Source: Mesorhizobium sp. Root102
Lineage (GTDB): Bacteria > Pseudomonadota > Alphaproteobacteria > Rhizobiales > Rhizobiaceae
DNA length: 64,000 nt
Assembly (NCBI RefSeq): GCF_001425625.1
Contig: NZ_LMCP01000012.1
Coordinates: forward strand, 374,620 to 438,619
Reading direction: 5' to 3'
Shown: positions 18,916-31,571 of the stretch, piece after piece
How positions within the stretch are numbered: position 1 is the stretch's first letter
How the letters are laid out: the number at the start of each line of letters is the position of its first letter
Notes under the pieces: generated by a model
The model's input: the letters and a program-made list of their open reading frames with translations, nothing else
Told to the model about the DNA's origin: nothing
Database searches by the model: none
Program-made: the position numbers and the translations under genes

Positions 18916-21603
18916 ATGGAAGCCAGGCGTTTTTCCCGGGTCAATTTGTTGAAGGCAGCATCGCCCGATGATCCCGAGGGGAAGCGTTTCGACGGCATCA
19001 ACGACAAGGGCGGTCAGCGAATTTCTTCGACCCCGACAGGCACTCTTGATCGCCCGGCGCACAAGAGACTGGATGGCCGGCAGCCCGGGACGCACCAGGC
19101 CGGCTATTCCGGGCCGGTTGTCGATCTCGGCGGCAACAAGCGACCCTATATGGAGCCGAGGGGTAGCTCGGCGGCGAGCAACGCGCCTTCGAAAATCGGC
19201 GATATTGAAAGTCCTGCCTGGCAAGAATATTTCTTCCTCGCGCCCAACGTGCGGTTTACCCGCACACCAGACTATGAGGCCAAGAAGAATCGTCCGCAGC
19301 ACGAGCGCGTCGTCGAGCAAGGCGACGCAGACGCGCTCCCAACGCAGCAAGCAACCGCGCAATCCGTGGTCGGCGTACCCTCGCTCCTGGCATTGCCGGC
19401 GTCGGTGAAAAGCCCTGCCTCCCAGCCGCTGGCCGGCCGCGGAGTCCCAACACAAAGGCCGTCACCGCCCGCTGCGGCTTTCGTTCCCCCGGGGCGCGCC
19501 AGAGAGAAGGCGCCAGTCGTTGCGCCAATGACGATCGCAACGGGACGAGCGTCCACGCGCGCGGTTGCCGCTCCGGGCGCCTCGATCAAACCAGCCACTC
19601 CCGAAAAGCTGCGCTGGCCCTATCTTTCTGATCACGCCTTCTTCGAGGCCATGGCGCCCTATCTGGTCGATGTTTCGTCCCAGGCCCGTCAGACCAGCCC
19701 AGCCTCACCTGCACCGGTCGCGGCAGTGCCTGTCGCCGTTGCGCGGGCCGACATCCGCTCGCCAACAGTGACCGATGCCACCTCACTGTTTCGTGTCATC
19801 GAGTGCCTTCCGGGCCAGGCCTCGAAACCGTTGCCAGACGTTTTGCCGGCTAATTCGAACGAGGCTCTCGCTCAGCCTGAAGTACCAGCGAGCAACGCGT
19901 CACCGCAGGCCCAGCCCGCTGCAATACCCGCTGCGGCGCGCGATGCCGCTCCCGCCCTGGCAAATGTAGACGCCACCGTCAGGGTTGCGGCCGCGCGACC
20001 TTCTTCACGCCTGCCTCGGACCGGCAAGACTGTGCCATCAACGTCGGGCGATCTCTACGAGCTTCCCCCGGAAGACCTGTTGCAGCAGCCACCGGAGGGA
20101 CAAGGCTTCTACATGTCGCAGGAGCGGCTCGAGCAGAACGCCGATCTGTTGGAAAGCGTGCTCGAGGATTTCGGTGTGCGCGGCGAGATCATTCATGTTC
20201 GCCCCGGCCCGGTCGTCACGCTCTATGAATTCGAGCCGGCGCCGGGCGTCAAATCCTCCCGTGTCATCGGGCTTGCCGATGATATCGCCCGCTCCATGTC
20301 GGCGATTTCGGCGCGCGTCGCCGTCGTGCCTGGCCGCAATGTCATCGGTATCGAGCTTCCGAACGAGACGCGCGAAACCGTCTATTTCCGGGAGCTGATC
20401 GAATCGGAGGGCTTCCGCAAGACCAACTGCAAGCTGGCGCTTTGTCTCGGCAAGACGATCGGGGGCGAGCCTGTCATCGCCGAGCTGGCAAAGATGCCTC
20501 ATTTGCTCGTCGCCGGAACCACCGGCTCCGGCAAGTCGGTTGCCATCAACACCATGATCCTGTCGTTGCTCTACCGGCTGAAGCCGGAAGAATGCCGGCT
20601 GATCATGGTCGATCCCAAGATGCTTGAACTCTCGGTCTATGACGGCATCCCGCATCTTCTGACGCCCGTCGTCACGGACCCCAAGAAAGCCGTCACCGCG
20701 CTCAAATGGGCGGTGCGCGAAATGGAGGACCGTTATCGCAAGATGGCGCGGCTCGGTGTGCGCAACATAGATGGCTACAACGAGCGCGCCGCCGCTGCCC
20801 GCGACAAGGGCGAAACCGTCGTCATGACCGTACAGACCGGCTTTGAAAAGGGCACCGGAGAGCCGCTTTTCGAACAGCAGGAAATCGACCTTGCGCCGAT
20901 GCCCTACATCGTCGTCATCGTCGACGAGATGGCCGACCTGATGATGGTTGCCGGCAAGGAGATCGAAGGCGCGATCCAGCGTCTGGCGCAGATGGCGCGC
21001 GCTGCCGGCATTCACCTGATCATGGCAACGCAGCGCCCCTCGGTCGATGTCATCACGGGCACGATCAAGGCCAATTTCCCGACCCGGATTTCCTTCCAGG
21101 TGACATCTAAGATCGACAGCCGCACCATCCTGGGCGAGCAGGGCGCCGAACAACTGCTTGGCCAGGGCGACATGTTGCACATGATGGGTGGCGGGCGCAT
21201 TTCCCGCGTTCATGGTCCCTTTGTTTCCGACGCGGAGGTCGAGCATGTCGTCGCGCATCTGAAGGCGCAGGGCCGCCCCGAATATCTGGAAACCATTACG
21301 GCCGACGAGGATGAGGAAGAAATCGAAGACGACCAGGGCGCGGTCTTCGACAAAGGATCCGTTGCAGCCGAAGACAGCGATGCCATCTACGATGAGGCGG
21401 TCAAGGTGGTGGTGCGCGACAAGAAGTGTTCGACGTCCTACATCCAGCGCCGCCTCGGCATCGGCTACAACCGCGCCGCATCCCTCGTCGAGCGCATGGA
21501 AAAGGAAGGATTGGTCGGCGCCCCCAACCATGTCGGCAAACGCGAAATCATCATGGGCCGGCGTCAGCAGGCGACCGCGCCTGACCAAGACAGCGCGGAT
21601 TGA
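18916..21603 (+). CDS. ftsK: FtsK-type DNA translocase lacking the membrane domain
   Basis: The 895-residue protein carries the complete FtsK motor: beta/alpha domains from about 390, Walker [13 protein letters not shown] (about 534), Walker [13 protein letters not shown] (about 668), and a C-terminal gamma winged helix (about 825-890, [27 protein letters not shown]) that reads KOPS sequences. The first 390 residues are Pro/Ala/Ser-rich, low in complexity and contain no membrane helices, unlike the four-helix N-terminus of canonical FtsK. It may be a second, soluble FtsK paralogue. Start at ATG 18916, with TTG at 18910 possible; no strong ribosome site is visible at either. Transcription probably ends at the terminator at 21647-21672. 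Confidence 0.9.
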   Translation: MEARRFSRVNLLKAASPDDPEGKRFDGINDKGGQRISSTPTGTLDRPAHKRLDGRQPGTHQAGYSGPVVDLGGNKRPYMEPRGSSAASNAPSKIGDIESPAWQEYFFLAPNVRFTRTPDYEAKKNRPQHERVVEQGDADALPTQQATAQSVVGVPSLLALPASVKSPASQPLAGRGVPTQRPSPPAAAFVPPGRAREKAPVVAPMTIATGRASTRAVAAPGASIKPATPEKLRWPYLSDHAFFEAMAPYLVDVSSQARQTSPASPAPVAAVPVAVARADIRSPTVTDATSLFRVIECLPGQASKPLPDVLPANSNEALAQPEVPASNASPQAQPAAIPAAARDAAPALANVDATVRVAAARPSSRLPRTGKTVPSTSGDLYELPPEDLLQQPPEGQGFYMSQERLEQNADLLESVLEDFGVRGEIIHVRPGPVVTLYEFEPAPGVKSSRVIGLADDIARSMSAISARVAVVPGRNVIGIELPNETRETVYFRELIESEGFRKTNCKLALCLGKTIGGEPVIAELAKMPHLLVAGTTGSGKSVAINTMILSLLYRLKPEECRLIMVDPKMLELSVYDGIPHLLTPVVTDPKKAVTALKWAVREMEDRYRKMARLGVRNIDGYNERAAAARDKGETVVMTVQTGFEKGTGEPLFEQQEIDLAPMPYIVVIVDEMADLMMVAGKEIEGAIQRLAQMARAAGIHLIMATQRPSVDVITGTIKANFPTRISFQVTSKIDSRTILGEQGAEQLLGQGDMLHMMGGGRISRVHGPFVSDAEVEHVVAHLKAQGRPEYLETITADEDEEEIEDDQGAVFDKGSVAAEDSDAIYDEAVKVVVRDKKCSTSYIQRRLGIGYNRAASLVERMEKEGLVGAPNHVGKREIIMGRRQQATAPDQDSAD

Positions 21604-21646
21604 CCGGTAGGCCCCTTGGCGGGGTGGCTTCGTCTAAAGCGCATTA

Positions 21647-21672
21647 AAAAAGGCCGGTTGCCCGGCCTTTTT
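21647..21672. terminator. Bidirectional intrinsic terminator (ftsK / fsa)
   Basis: AAAAAGGCCGG (21647-21657), a TTGC loop and CCGGCCTTTTT (21662-21672) give a perfect stem with an A-run and a T-run, so it terminates both the ftsK transcript on the plus strand and the convergent fsa transcript on the minus strand. Confidence 0.9.
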
Positions 21673-21691
21673 GGTTGAAAGTGGCGCGGCT

Positions 21692-22348
<657 letters not shown>

Positions 22349-22438
22349 GGCGGGTCTCCTGAAGATTCTTATGTGCATGCCATGCACATTCGGGGTCGGA
22401 CTTTGATCTAGACCAAAGTCAGGGCAAGGTCACGCCTC

Positions 22439-24622
22439 ATGATCGAAGATTCGCCCTTTGTCGCAGCCGCACCGGTGCTGGTGCCGATGCCCACCGAACG
22501 CCCCTACACCTATGCCGTGCCGGCCGGCATGCGCGTGGTGCCGGGCTCGATCGTGCGCGTGCCGCTCGGTCCGCGCCAGGTCGCCGGCATCGTCTGGGAC
22601 GGCGCGGTCGAGAAGGTCGACGCGAAGAAGCTGCGCCCCATCGAACAGGTCTTCGACTGCCCGCCGATCGACCGCGCCATGCGCCGTTTCGTCGACTGGG
22701 TGGCGCAATACACGCTGTCGCCGCCGGGCATGGTGGCGCGCATGCTGCTTCGGGCGCCGGAAGCATTCGACCCCGAACCGTGGATCGAGGGGCTGCAGCG
22801 CACGCTTCTCGCACCCGACCGGATGACGGGCGCCAGGGAACGCGTGCTGGAGACGGCCGAGGGCGGGCTTGCCTGGACGCGATCCGGCCTCGCCCACGCC
22901 GCAGGCGTGTCGTCGACGGTGATCGACGGCCTGAGGGCGCAAGGCGTGTTCGAGACGGTGATGATCCCGCCGCGCCCGGTGGTGGCCGCGCCCGATTCCA
23001 GCTACGCCATACCGGAGCTGATGCCGGACCAGAGCGACGCCGCTCTGATGCTGCGCGCCAATGTCGCAGCCGGCGTGTTCAATGTCGCGCTGCTCGACGG
23101 CGTCACCGGTTCGGGCAAGACGGAGGTCTATTTCGAGGCGGTGGCGGCCGCGCTCGACCAGGGCAAGCAGGTGCTGATCCTGCTGCCGGAGATCGCGCTG
23201 ACGCATGCCTTTCTCGAGCGCTTCCAGCAGCGCTTCGGCGCCAAGCCCGGCGAATGGCATTCCGACCTGCCGCCGCGGATGCGCGAAAAAGTCTGGCGGC
23301 AAGTGGCGGAGGGCGGCGTGCGCGTCGTCGCCGGCGCGCGCTCGGCGCTGTTCCTGCCGTTCAAGGAACTCGGCCTGATCGTCGTCGACGAGGAGCACGA
23401 CCCTGCCTACAAGCAGGAGGATCGCGTCTTCTACAATGCGCGCGACATGGCCGTGGTGCGCGGCCATATCGGCAGCTTTCCGGTGGTGCTGGCGTCGGCG
23501 ACGCCGTCGGTCGAAAGCCGGGTCAACGCCAGCCAGGGTCGCTACAACAGGGCCGTTCTTTCCGCCCGCTTCGCCGAGGCTGCTCTTCCCCATCTGAAGG
23601 CGGTCGACATGCGACGCGCACCGCCAGCGCGCGGCGGCTTCCTGTCGCCGGCGCTGCTCGACCAGATGCGCCAGACGCTGGAGAGGAAGGAGCAGTCGCT
23701 GCTGTTTCTCAACCGGCGCGGCTATGCGCCGTTGACGCTGTGCCGGGTCTGCGGCCACCGCTTCGGCTGCCCAGTCTGCTCGGCCTGGCTGGTCGAGCAC
23801 CGTTTTCGCGGCCAACTGGTCTGCCATCATTGCGGGCACAACGAGCGCCGTCCCGAAGCCTGCCCGGAATGTGGCACGCTGGATCATCTGGTCGCCTGCG
23901 GACCTGGTGTCGAGCGCATCGCCGAAGAGGTCGTCACGCATTTCCCGGACGCGCGCACCATTGTGCTGTCATCCGACTTGATGGGCGGTGTACGGCGGCT
24001 GCGGCTGGAACTGGAGGCGATCGCTGATGGCGAGGCCGACATCGTCATTGGCACGCAGCTTGTCGCCAAGGGCCACAACTTCCCCAACATGACCCTTGTC
24101 GGCGTCGTCGATGCCGATCTCGGCCTTGCCAATGGTGATCCGCGCGCCGCCGAGCGCACCTTCCAGCTGCTTAGCCAGGTCACCGGCCGCGCCGGCCGCA
24201 CCGGCAAGAAGAGCCTTGGCCTGCTGCAGACCTTCCAGCCCGACCATCCGGTGATGCGGGCGATCGTCTCCGGCGACGCCGAGGCTTTTTACGAGCGCGA
24301 GATCGCCGAGCGCGAACGGGCTGCCCTGCCGCCTTTCGGCCGGCTCGCCGGTGTCATCGTCAGCGCGGTGACGCGGGCGGAAGCCGAGGGCCATGCACGC
24401 GGCCTGCGCCGCGCCGCGCCAGAGGCCAGCGATCTGTTCGTGCTGGGGCCAGCCGAGGCGCCGCTGTCCTTGCTCGGCGGCCGTCACCGTTTCCGCCTGC
24501 TGATCCAGGGCGAACGGCGCGCCGACATGCAAGGCTTCATCCGCGCCATGCTGGCCAACGGACCGAAGCAGCGCGGATCGATCAGAGTGCAGGTCGATAT
24601 CGACCCGCAGAGCTTTTTGTAA
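22439..24622 (+). CDS. priA: Primosomal protein N' (replication restart helicase PriA)
   Basis: The 727-residue superfamily 2 helicase rebuilds replication forks. The N-terminal 3'-end-binding domain is at 1-105. Walker A GVTGSGKTEVYFEA, the DEEH box VVDEEHDPAYKQ and helicase motifs follow. Two pairs of zinc-binding cysteine clusters lie in CRVCGHRFGCPVC and CHHCGHNERRPEACPECG, and motif VI is in the LSQVTGRAGRTGKKSLG segment. Length is normal. The ATG at 22439 is the first in the frame. priA before the atp operon is a familiar arrangement in Rhizobiales. Confidence 0.96.
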   Translation: MIEDSPFVAAAPVLVPMPTERPYTYAVPAGMRVVPGSIVRVPLGPRQVAGIVWDGAVEKVDAKKLRPIEQVFDCPPIDRAMRRFVDWVAQYTLSPPGMVARMLLRAPEAFDPEPWIEGLQRTLLAPDRMTGARERVLETAEGGLAWTRSGLAHAAGVSSTVIDGLRAQGVFETVMIPPRPVVAAPDSSYAIPELMPDQSDAALMLRANVAAGVFNVALLDGVTGSGKTEVYFEAVAAALDQGKQVLILLPEIALTHAFLERFQQRFGAKPGEWHSDLPPRMREKVWRQVAEGGVRVVAGARSALFLPFKELGLIVVDEEHDPAYKQEDRVFYNARDMAVVRGHIGSFPVVLASATPSVESRVNASQGRYNRAVLSARFAEAALPHLKAVDMRRAPPARGGFLSPALLDQMRQTLERKEQSLLFLNRRGYAPLTLCRVCGHRFGCPVCSAWLVEHRFRGQLVCHHCGHNERRPEACPECGTLDHLVACGPGVERIAEEVVTHFPDARTIVLSSDLMGGVRRLRLELEAIADGEADIVIGTQLVAKGHNFPNMTLVGVVDADLGLANGDPRAAERTFQLLSQVTGRAGRTGKKSLGLLQTFQPDHPVMRAIVSGDAEAFYEREIAERERAALPPFGRLAGVIVSAVTRAEAEGHARGLRRAAPEASDLFVLGPAEAPLSLLGGRHRFRLLIQGERRADMQGFIRAMLANGPKQRGSIRVQVDIDPQSFL

Positions 24623-24676
24623 GGTTGCGCTTTCAGCGATAGGCTGCCCGCAAGCCAGCGAGGAATGGAAGATCAT

Positions 24677-25372
24677 ATGAAAACCCTTGGCCTTCTGGGC
24701 GGCATGAGCTGGGAATCGACGGCCATCTACTACCGCCTGCTCAACGAGATCGTGCGCGAGCGGCTGGGCGGCCTGCATTCGGCCAGGCTTCTGCTGTGGT
24801 CCTTCGACTTCGCCGAAATCTCCGAGCGGCAGCATCATGGCGACTGGGACGGCGCCGGCGTGCTTCTCGTCGAAGCGGCGCGCAAGCTCGAGGCCGGCGG
24901 CGCGGAAGGTCTGCTTTTGTGCACCAACACCATGCACAAACTGGCCGACCAGGTGCAGGCGTCGGTTTCGATTCCGCTGATCCACATCGCCGATGCCACC
25001 GCGGTGGCGGTCAAGCGCGCCGGCATGCGGCGCCCGGCGCTGCTGGCGACGCGCTTCACGATGGAGCAGGATTTCTACAAGGGTCGGCTCGCCGAGAAAT
25101 ATGGCTTGAGCCCCGTCGTGCCCGATGCCGCCGGGCGCGACATGGTCCATCGCGTCATCTACGAGGAATTGTGCCAAGGCATCGTCACCGAAATCTCGAA
25201 GGCGGCCTATATCGCCGAGACGGAGCGCCTGCGCCGCGAAGAGGCCGCCGACAGCGTCATCATGGGCTGCACCGAGATCACCATGCTCATCGGCCAGCCG
25301 GATTTCGACATTCCGGTCTTCGACACGACGCGCATCCATGCCGAGGCGGCAGTGGAATTCACGCTCGGTTGA
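24677..25372 (+). CDS. Aspartate/glutamate racemase family protein
   Basis: The 231-residue cofactor-independent racemase has both catalytic cysteines in LLLCTNTMHK and VIMGCTEITML and the family opening MKTLGLLGGMSWESTAIYYR. It resembles YgeA-type broad-specificity amino acid racemases more than MurI, since it is shorter and has the GGMSWEST motif. The ATG at 24677 follows AGGAATGGAAG at a good distance; an ATG 12 bases earlier would extend the protein by four residues. It probably provides or clears a D-amino acid; no pathway partner is next to it. Confidence 0.9.
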   Translation: MKTLGLLGGMSWESTAIYYRLLNEIVRERLGGLHSARLLLWSFDFAEISERQHHGDWDGAGVLLVEAARKLEAGGAEGLLLCTNTMHKLADQVQASVSIPLIHIADATAVAVKRAGMRRPALLATRFTMEQDFYKGRLAEKYGLSPVVPDAAGRDMVHRVIYEELCQGIVTEISKAAYIAETERLRREEAADSVIMGCTEITMLIGQPDFDIPVFDTTRIHAEAAVEFTLG

Positions 25373-25385
25373 TGCGCTTCCAGCC

Positions 25386-25470
25386 CTTTGTTCTGACGCA
25401 ATTCCCAAGGGAAAGCGCTATGCGCTTTTCCCGGGAAAGCCGCTTCCCACTTTTCCTGGTATTGCTTTGA
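25386..25470. repeat. Intergenic palindromic repeat, family B (copy 1)
   Basis: The segment contains CTTTGTTCTGACGCAATTCC at one end and ACTTTTCCTGGTATTGCTTT at the other, matching the copy at 37559-37618 apart from a longer middle. The ends are inverted (GCAATTCC/GGTATTGC and GGAAA/TTTCC), so it can form a hairpin. It fills the gap after the racemase gene. Confidence 0.75.
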
Positions 25471-25552
25471 AAGTGCCGGGAGTCATCTGGCGCGGCGTTT
25501 TTCCTCCGCTAGAATGCCCGGAATTTCAAAGCAGGCATTTCGAGGGGACAGT

Positions 25553-25948
25553 ATGGATTTTGCGCTTCCGTGGCCGACGAGCCAGGGCGAATGGCTGGCG
25601 TGGTCGAGCGCCCTATGCACCGTGCTGCTCGGGCTTTTGTTCTTTCTGGCACCTAGCCTCGCCTTCCGTGCCCTGCGCTTGCAAGTCAAGCCCGAGAAGG
25701 CTGCGGCGATCGCCGAGGGACGCGGCCGGATGTCGGGCTTCTATCTCGGCGTCGGCCTGTGCTGCATCCTCTTGGCGCAGCCGCTGATCTACATGGCGCT
25801 CGGATTCTCCTGGCTGTTCACCGCCTTCGGCCGGCTGCTGTCGATGATGTCGGATGGTGCCAACACGCCTTTCAATTGGGTTTCCATCGTGGTGGAATTG
25901 GTGCTGGCGGCATTGCCGCTCGCCTTCGCCTTCGGCTTTCTGCCTTGA
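25553..25948 (+). CDS. Small membrane protein of unknown function (DUF4345-like)
   Basis: This 131-residue protein has four probable membrane helices (about 17-37, 60-80, 80-95 and 104-128). I do not recognise a specific function; the RGRMSGFYLGVGLCC segment recalls DUF4345-type integral membrane proteins, but the match is only by eye. The ATG at 25553 has GGGGAC just upstream, favoured over an ATG 39 bases earlier that would add a polar leader. It lies between a repeat and the atp operon and is transcribed in the same direction. Confidence 0.65.
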   Translation: MDFALPWPTSQGEWLAWSSALCTVLLGLLFFLAPSLAFRALRLQVKPEKAAAIAEGRGRMSGFYLGVGLCCILLAQPLIYMALGFSWLFTAFGRLLSMMSDGANTPFNWVSIVVELVLAALPLAFAFGFLP

Positions 25949-26194
25949 ATCGTTGGGTATTCCGCGATGGAAGGCGGGTGACTTTCGCCGGATGCGACAA
26001 TAGTGCCTGAAAACCATGCGGGACGACGCATTGCGGTCTTAAAATGCCTGTGCTAGACGGCAATCGACTTTCGGCCGGGGATAGCGGAAGCCGCGCCTCC
26101 GTGCTCGAAAAAATGCAGTAAGGTCAAAGATTTAGCCAGAGTTTTTGCTCGCGCCAACAATCTGCGGCCTGTCAGACAAGAGAAAAGACGGTCC

Positions 26195-26755
26195 GTGGCT
26201 CAATCGTCATCGCCAATCTCAGGTGTCGCAGAACGCTATGCGGGTTCGCTGTTCGAACTCGCCCTGCAGGCAAATTCCGTGGCCAAGGTCGAAGCCGACC
26301 TCAACAGTTTCGAAGCCATGCTCGCGGGCAGCGCTGATCTTACCCGGCTGATCAACAGTCCGGTGTTCTCCAGCGAGGACCAGGCGAAGGCCATCGCGGC
26401 GATCGCCGACAAGGCCGGGATCGCCGGCCTCACCGGCAATTTCCTGCGCGTCGTCGCCCGCAACCGCCGGCTGTTCGCCATTCCCGGCATGATCAGGGCA
26501 TTCCGCCAGATCGCCGCCGAACATCGTGGCGAAACCGCTGCTGAAGTGACGTCGGCGCATGAGCTGACCGCTGCCCAGCAGACCGAACTCAAGGCGGCGC
26601 TGAAGAGCGTTGCCGGCAAGGACGTGGCCATCTCCGTCACCGTCGATCCGTCGCTGCTCGGCGGGCTGGTGGTCAAGATGGGCTCGCGCCAGATCGATAC
26701 GTCGCTCAAAACCAAACTCAATTCGCTCAAGCTTGCACTGAAAGAGGTCGGCTGA
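26195..26755 (+). CDS. atpH: ATP synthase F1 subunit delta
   Basis: The 186-residue OSCP/delta subunit links F1 to the peripheral stalk. It shows the family opening [16 protein letters not shown] and the C-terminal [33 protein letters not shown] type signature (here ISVTVDP). The start is a GTG at 26195. The stop overlaps the atpA start by one base (TGATG). First gene of the F1 operon; the F0 genes are elsewhere, as usual in Rhizobiales. Confidence 0.97.
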   Translation: MAQSSSPISGVAERYAGSLFELALQANSVAKVEADLNSFEAMLAGSADLTRLINSPVFSSEDQAKAIAAIADKAGIAGLTGNFLRVVARNRRLFAIPGMIRAFRQIAAEHRGETAAEVTSAHELTAAQQTELKAALKSVAGKDVAISVTVDPSLLGGLVVKMGSRQIDTSLKTKLNSLKLALKEVG

Positions 26756-28284
26756 TGGACATCCGCGCCGCGGAAATTTCCGCAATTCTGAAAGACCAGA
26801 TCAAGAATTTCGGCAAGGAGGCCGAGGTCTCCGAAGTCGGACAGGTGCTGTCCGTCGGTGACGGTATCGCCCGCGTCTATGGCCTCGACAATGTCCAGGC
26901 CGGCGAGATGGTCGAATTCCCCGGCGGCATCCGCGGCATGGCGCTCAACCTCGAAGCCGACAATGTCGGCGTCGTCATCTTCGGCGCCGACCGCGACATC
27001 AAGGAAGGCGATATCGTCAAGCGCACCGGCGCCATCGTCGACGTCCCCGTTGGTCCGGGCCTGCTCGGCCGCGTCGTCGACGCGCTCGGCAATCCGATCG
27101 ACGGCAAGGGTCCGATCAAGGCGACCGAACGCAAGCGCGTCGACGTCAAGGCGCCCGGCATCATTCCGCGCAAGTCGGTGAACGAGCCGATGTCGACCGG
27201 CCTCAAGGCCATCGATGCACTGATCCCGGTCGGCCGCGGCCAGCGCGAGCTGGTCATCGGCGATCGCCAGACCGGCAAGACCGCCATCATCCTCGACACG
27301 ATGCTCAACCAGAAGTCGGTGCACGACAACGGCCCCGAGAAGGAAAAGCTCTACTGCGTCTACGTCGCCGTCGGCCAGAAGCGTTCGACCGTCGCGCAGT
27401 TCGTCAAGGTGCTGGAAGAGCGCGGCGCGCTCGAATATTCGATCATCGTCGCCGCCACCGCTTCCGATCCGGCACCGATGCAGTTCCTGGCGCCGTTCGC
27501 CGGCTGCACCATGGGTGAATATTTCCGCGACAACGGCATGCACGCGCTGATCAGCTATGACGATCTGTCGAAGCAGGCTGTCGCCTACCGCCAGATGTCG
27601 CTGCTGCTGCGCCGCCCGCCTGGCCGCGAAGCCTATCCGGGCGACGTCTTCTACCTGCACTCGCGCCTGCTCGAGCGCGCCGCCAAGCTCAACGACGATC
27701 TGGGCGGTGGTTCGTTGACCGCTCTGCCGATCATCGAGACGCAGGCCAACGACGTGTCGGCCTACATCCCGACCAACGTGATCTCGATCACCGACGGCCA
27801 GATCTTCCTCGAGACCAACCTGTTCTTCCAGGGCATCCGTCCCGCGGTGAACGTCGGCCTGTCAGTCAGCCGCGTCGGCTCGGCCGCGCAGATCAAGGCG
27901 ATGAAGCAGGTTGCCGGCTCGATCAAGGGTGAGCTCGCGCAGTACCGCGAAATGGCGGCCTTCGCGCAGTTCGGTTCGGATCTCGATGCCGCCACGCAGC
28001 GCCTGCTCAACCGCGGATCGCGCCTGACCGAACTCCTGAAGCAGCCGCAGTTCTCGCCGCTGAAGACAGAAGAGCAGGTCGCGGTGATCTTCGCCGGCGT
28101 CAACGGCTACCTCGACAAGCTGCCGGTCAACCAGGTCGGCAAGTTCGAGCACGGCCTGCTCAGCCACATGCGTTCGGCCGGCAAGGACGTTCTCGAAGCC
28201 ATCCGCAAGGAAAAGGCGCTGTCGGACGATCTGCGCGCCAAGCTGAAGGCCGAGATCGACGCTTTCGCCAAGACCTTCGCCTGA
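26755..28284 (+). CDS. atpA: ATP synthase F1 subunit alpha
   Basis: The 509-residue non-catalytic nucleotide-binding subunit of F1 has the P-loop [10 protein letters not shown], the [17 protein letters not shown] signature and DELSEED-independent alpha-type C-terminal helices (KTFA end). It alternates with beta in the hexamer. Its start overlaps the atpH stop by one base. Confidence 0.99.
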   Translation: MDIRAAEISAILKDQIKNFGKEAEVSEVGQVLSVGDGIARVYGLDNVQAGEMVEFPGGIRGMALNLEADNVGVVIFGADRDIKEGDIVKRTGAIVDVPVGPGLLGRVVDALGNPIDGKGPIKATERKRVDVKAPGIIPRKSVNEPMSTGLKAIDALIPVGRGQRELVIGDRQTGKTAIILDTMLNQKSVHDNGPEKEKLYCVYVAVGQKRSTVAQFVKVLEERGALEYSIIVAATASDPAPMQFLAPFAGCTMGEYFRDNGMHALISYDDLSKQAVAYRQMSLLLRRPPGREAYPGDVFYLHSRLLERAAKLNDDLGGGSLTALPIIETQANDVSAYIPTNVISITDGQIFLETNLFFQGIRPAVNVGLSVSRVGSAAQIKAMKQVAGSIKGELAQYREMAAFAQFGSDLDAATQRLLNRGSRLTELLKQPQFSPLKTEEQVAVIFAGVNGYLDKLPVNQVGKFEHGLLSHMRSAGKDVLEAIRKEKALSDDLRAKLKAEIDAFAKTFA

Positions 28285-28315
28285 GCGAAGCGCAAGACGG
28301 GATCAGGTTTGAAGC

Positions 28316-30865
<2,550 letters not shown>

Positions 30866-30866
<1 letters not shown>

Positions 30867-31210
30867 TGAAAGATAGCGGACCCGAATACGCTCAAGGCGA
30901 TCGGGTCCGGTTACTTCAGCTGAGCGATGAGTTCCTTTCGGATTTTCCAGAGGAAGACGTCGCAGAGCTGAACACTCTCATCGGTCGAGAGTGGACTGTG
31001 GAGGAATGGCACGAAAAACTCGGCCAGTTGGAGATTTCCAACTCTCTGAGCCAATCGGAAACCATACATTTTGTGTGGGTGCCGCCCGAGTGGGTTGAAC
31101 GGATACGATCATGGCTGAAGCTTTCAAATTCGAACTGGTTTCTCCGGAGCGCCTGCTGGTTTCCGAGCAGGTCGAATCGGTCGTCATTCCAGGCGCCGAG
31201 GGCGAGATGA
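30866..31210 (+). CDS. Small unidentified protein encoded between atpD and atpC
   Basis: The 114-residue frame begins at an ATG sharing one base with the atpD stop (TGATG), so it is set up for coupled translation, and its last 100 bases overlap the atpC start. Residues 1-80 look like a compact protein: GDRVRLLQLSDEFLSDFPEED is followed by an acidic stretch and ETIHFVWVPPEWVERI, a pattern of short SH3-like beta proteins that I have seen in rhizobia without known function. The part after about residue 82 is atpC sequence read in another frame. Base use is visibly less G/C-biased than in the atp genes, hinting at later acquisition. Not part of the classical operon; function unknown. Confidence 0.55.
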
Positions 31211-31518
31211 CGGTGATGGCGCATCACGCCCCGGTCATGACCACGATCAAGCCGGGCGTCGTCACGGTGAAGACGGCTTCGGGCGGGGAAGAGCGCTACG
31301 TGGTGTTCGGCGGCTTTGCCGACATCGTTCCAGCCGGTTGCACGCTGCTGGCGGAATCGGCTGTTGCGGTGAAGGATGTCGACCGCGCGGATCTCGCGCG
31401 CCGCATCAAGGAAGCTAGGGAAGACGCCGTAGACGCCAAGGACGACCAGGCGCGCAGCAAGGCGGAACAGTTCCTTAGCCAGCTCACCACGCTGGAAGGC
31501 GCCATCCTGCCGGCTTAA
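31111..31518 (+). CDS. atpC: ATP synthase F1 subunit epsilon
   Basis: The 135-residue central-stalk subunit starts MAEAFKFELVSPERLL and keeps the beta-sandwich signatures VVIPGAEGEMTVMAHHAPVMT and the AEEAHVDRADLARRIKEA-like C-terminal helices (here VAVKDVDRADLARRIKEARED). It starts inside the preceding small frame, unlike the usual atpD-atpC junction, so its translation may depend on that frame. It ends just before an intrinsic terminator. Confidence 0.98.
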   Translation: MAEAFKFELVSPERLLVSEQVESVVIPGAEGEMTVMAHHAPVMTTIKPGVVTVKTASGGEERYVVFGGFADIVPAGCTLLAESAVAVKDVDRADLARRIKEAREDAVDAKDDQARSKAEQFLSQLTTLEGAILPA

Positions 31519-31541
31519 GGTTCGCTTCCGATGATTTGATG

Positions 31542-31569
31542 AAAAAGCGGGGCCTTGCCTCGCTTTTTT
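31542..31569 (+). terminator. Intrinsic terminator of the atp operon
   Basis: AAAAAGCGGGG and CCTCGCTTTTTT around a CCTTG loop form an eleven- to twelve-pair stem with one G-T pair and a run of six T. It lies 24 bases past the atpC stop and three bases before the end of the convergent uxuB, so it may also terminate uxuB. Confidence 0.9.
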
Positions 31570-31571
31570 GT

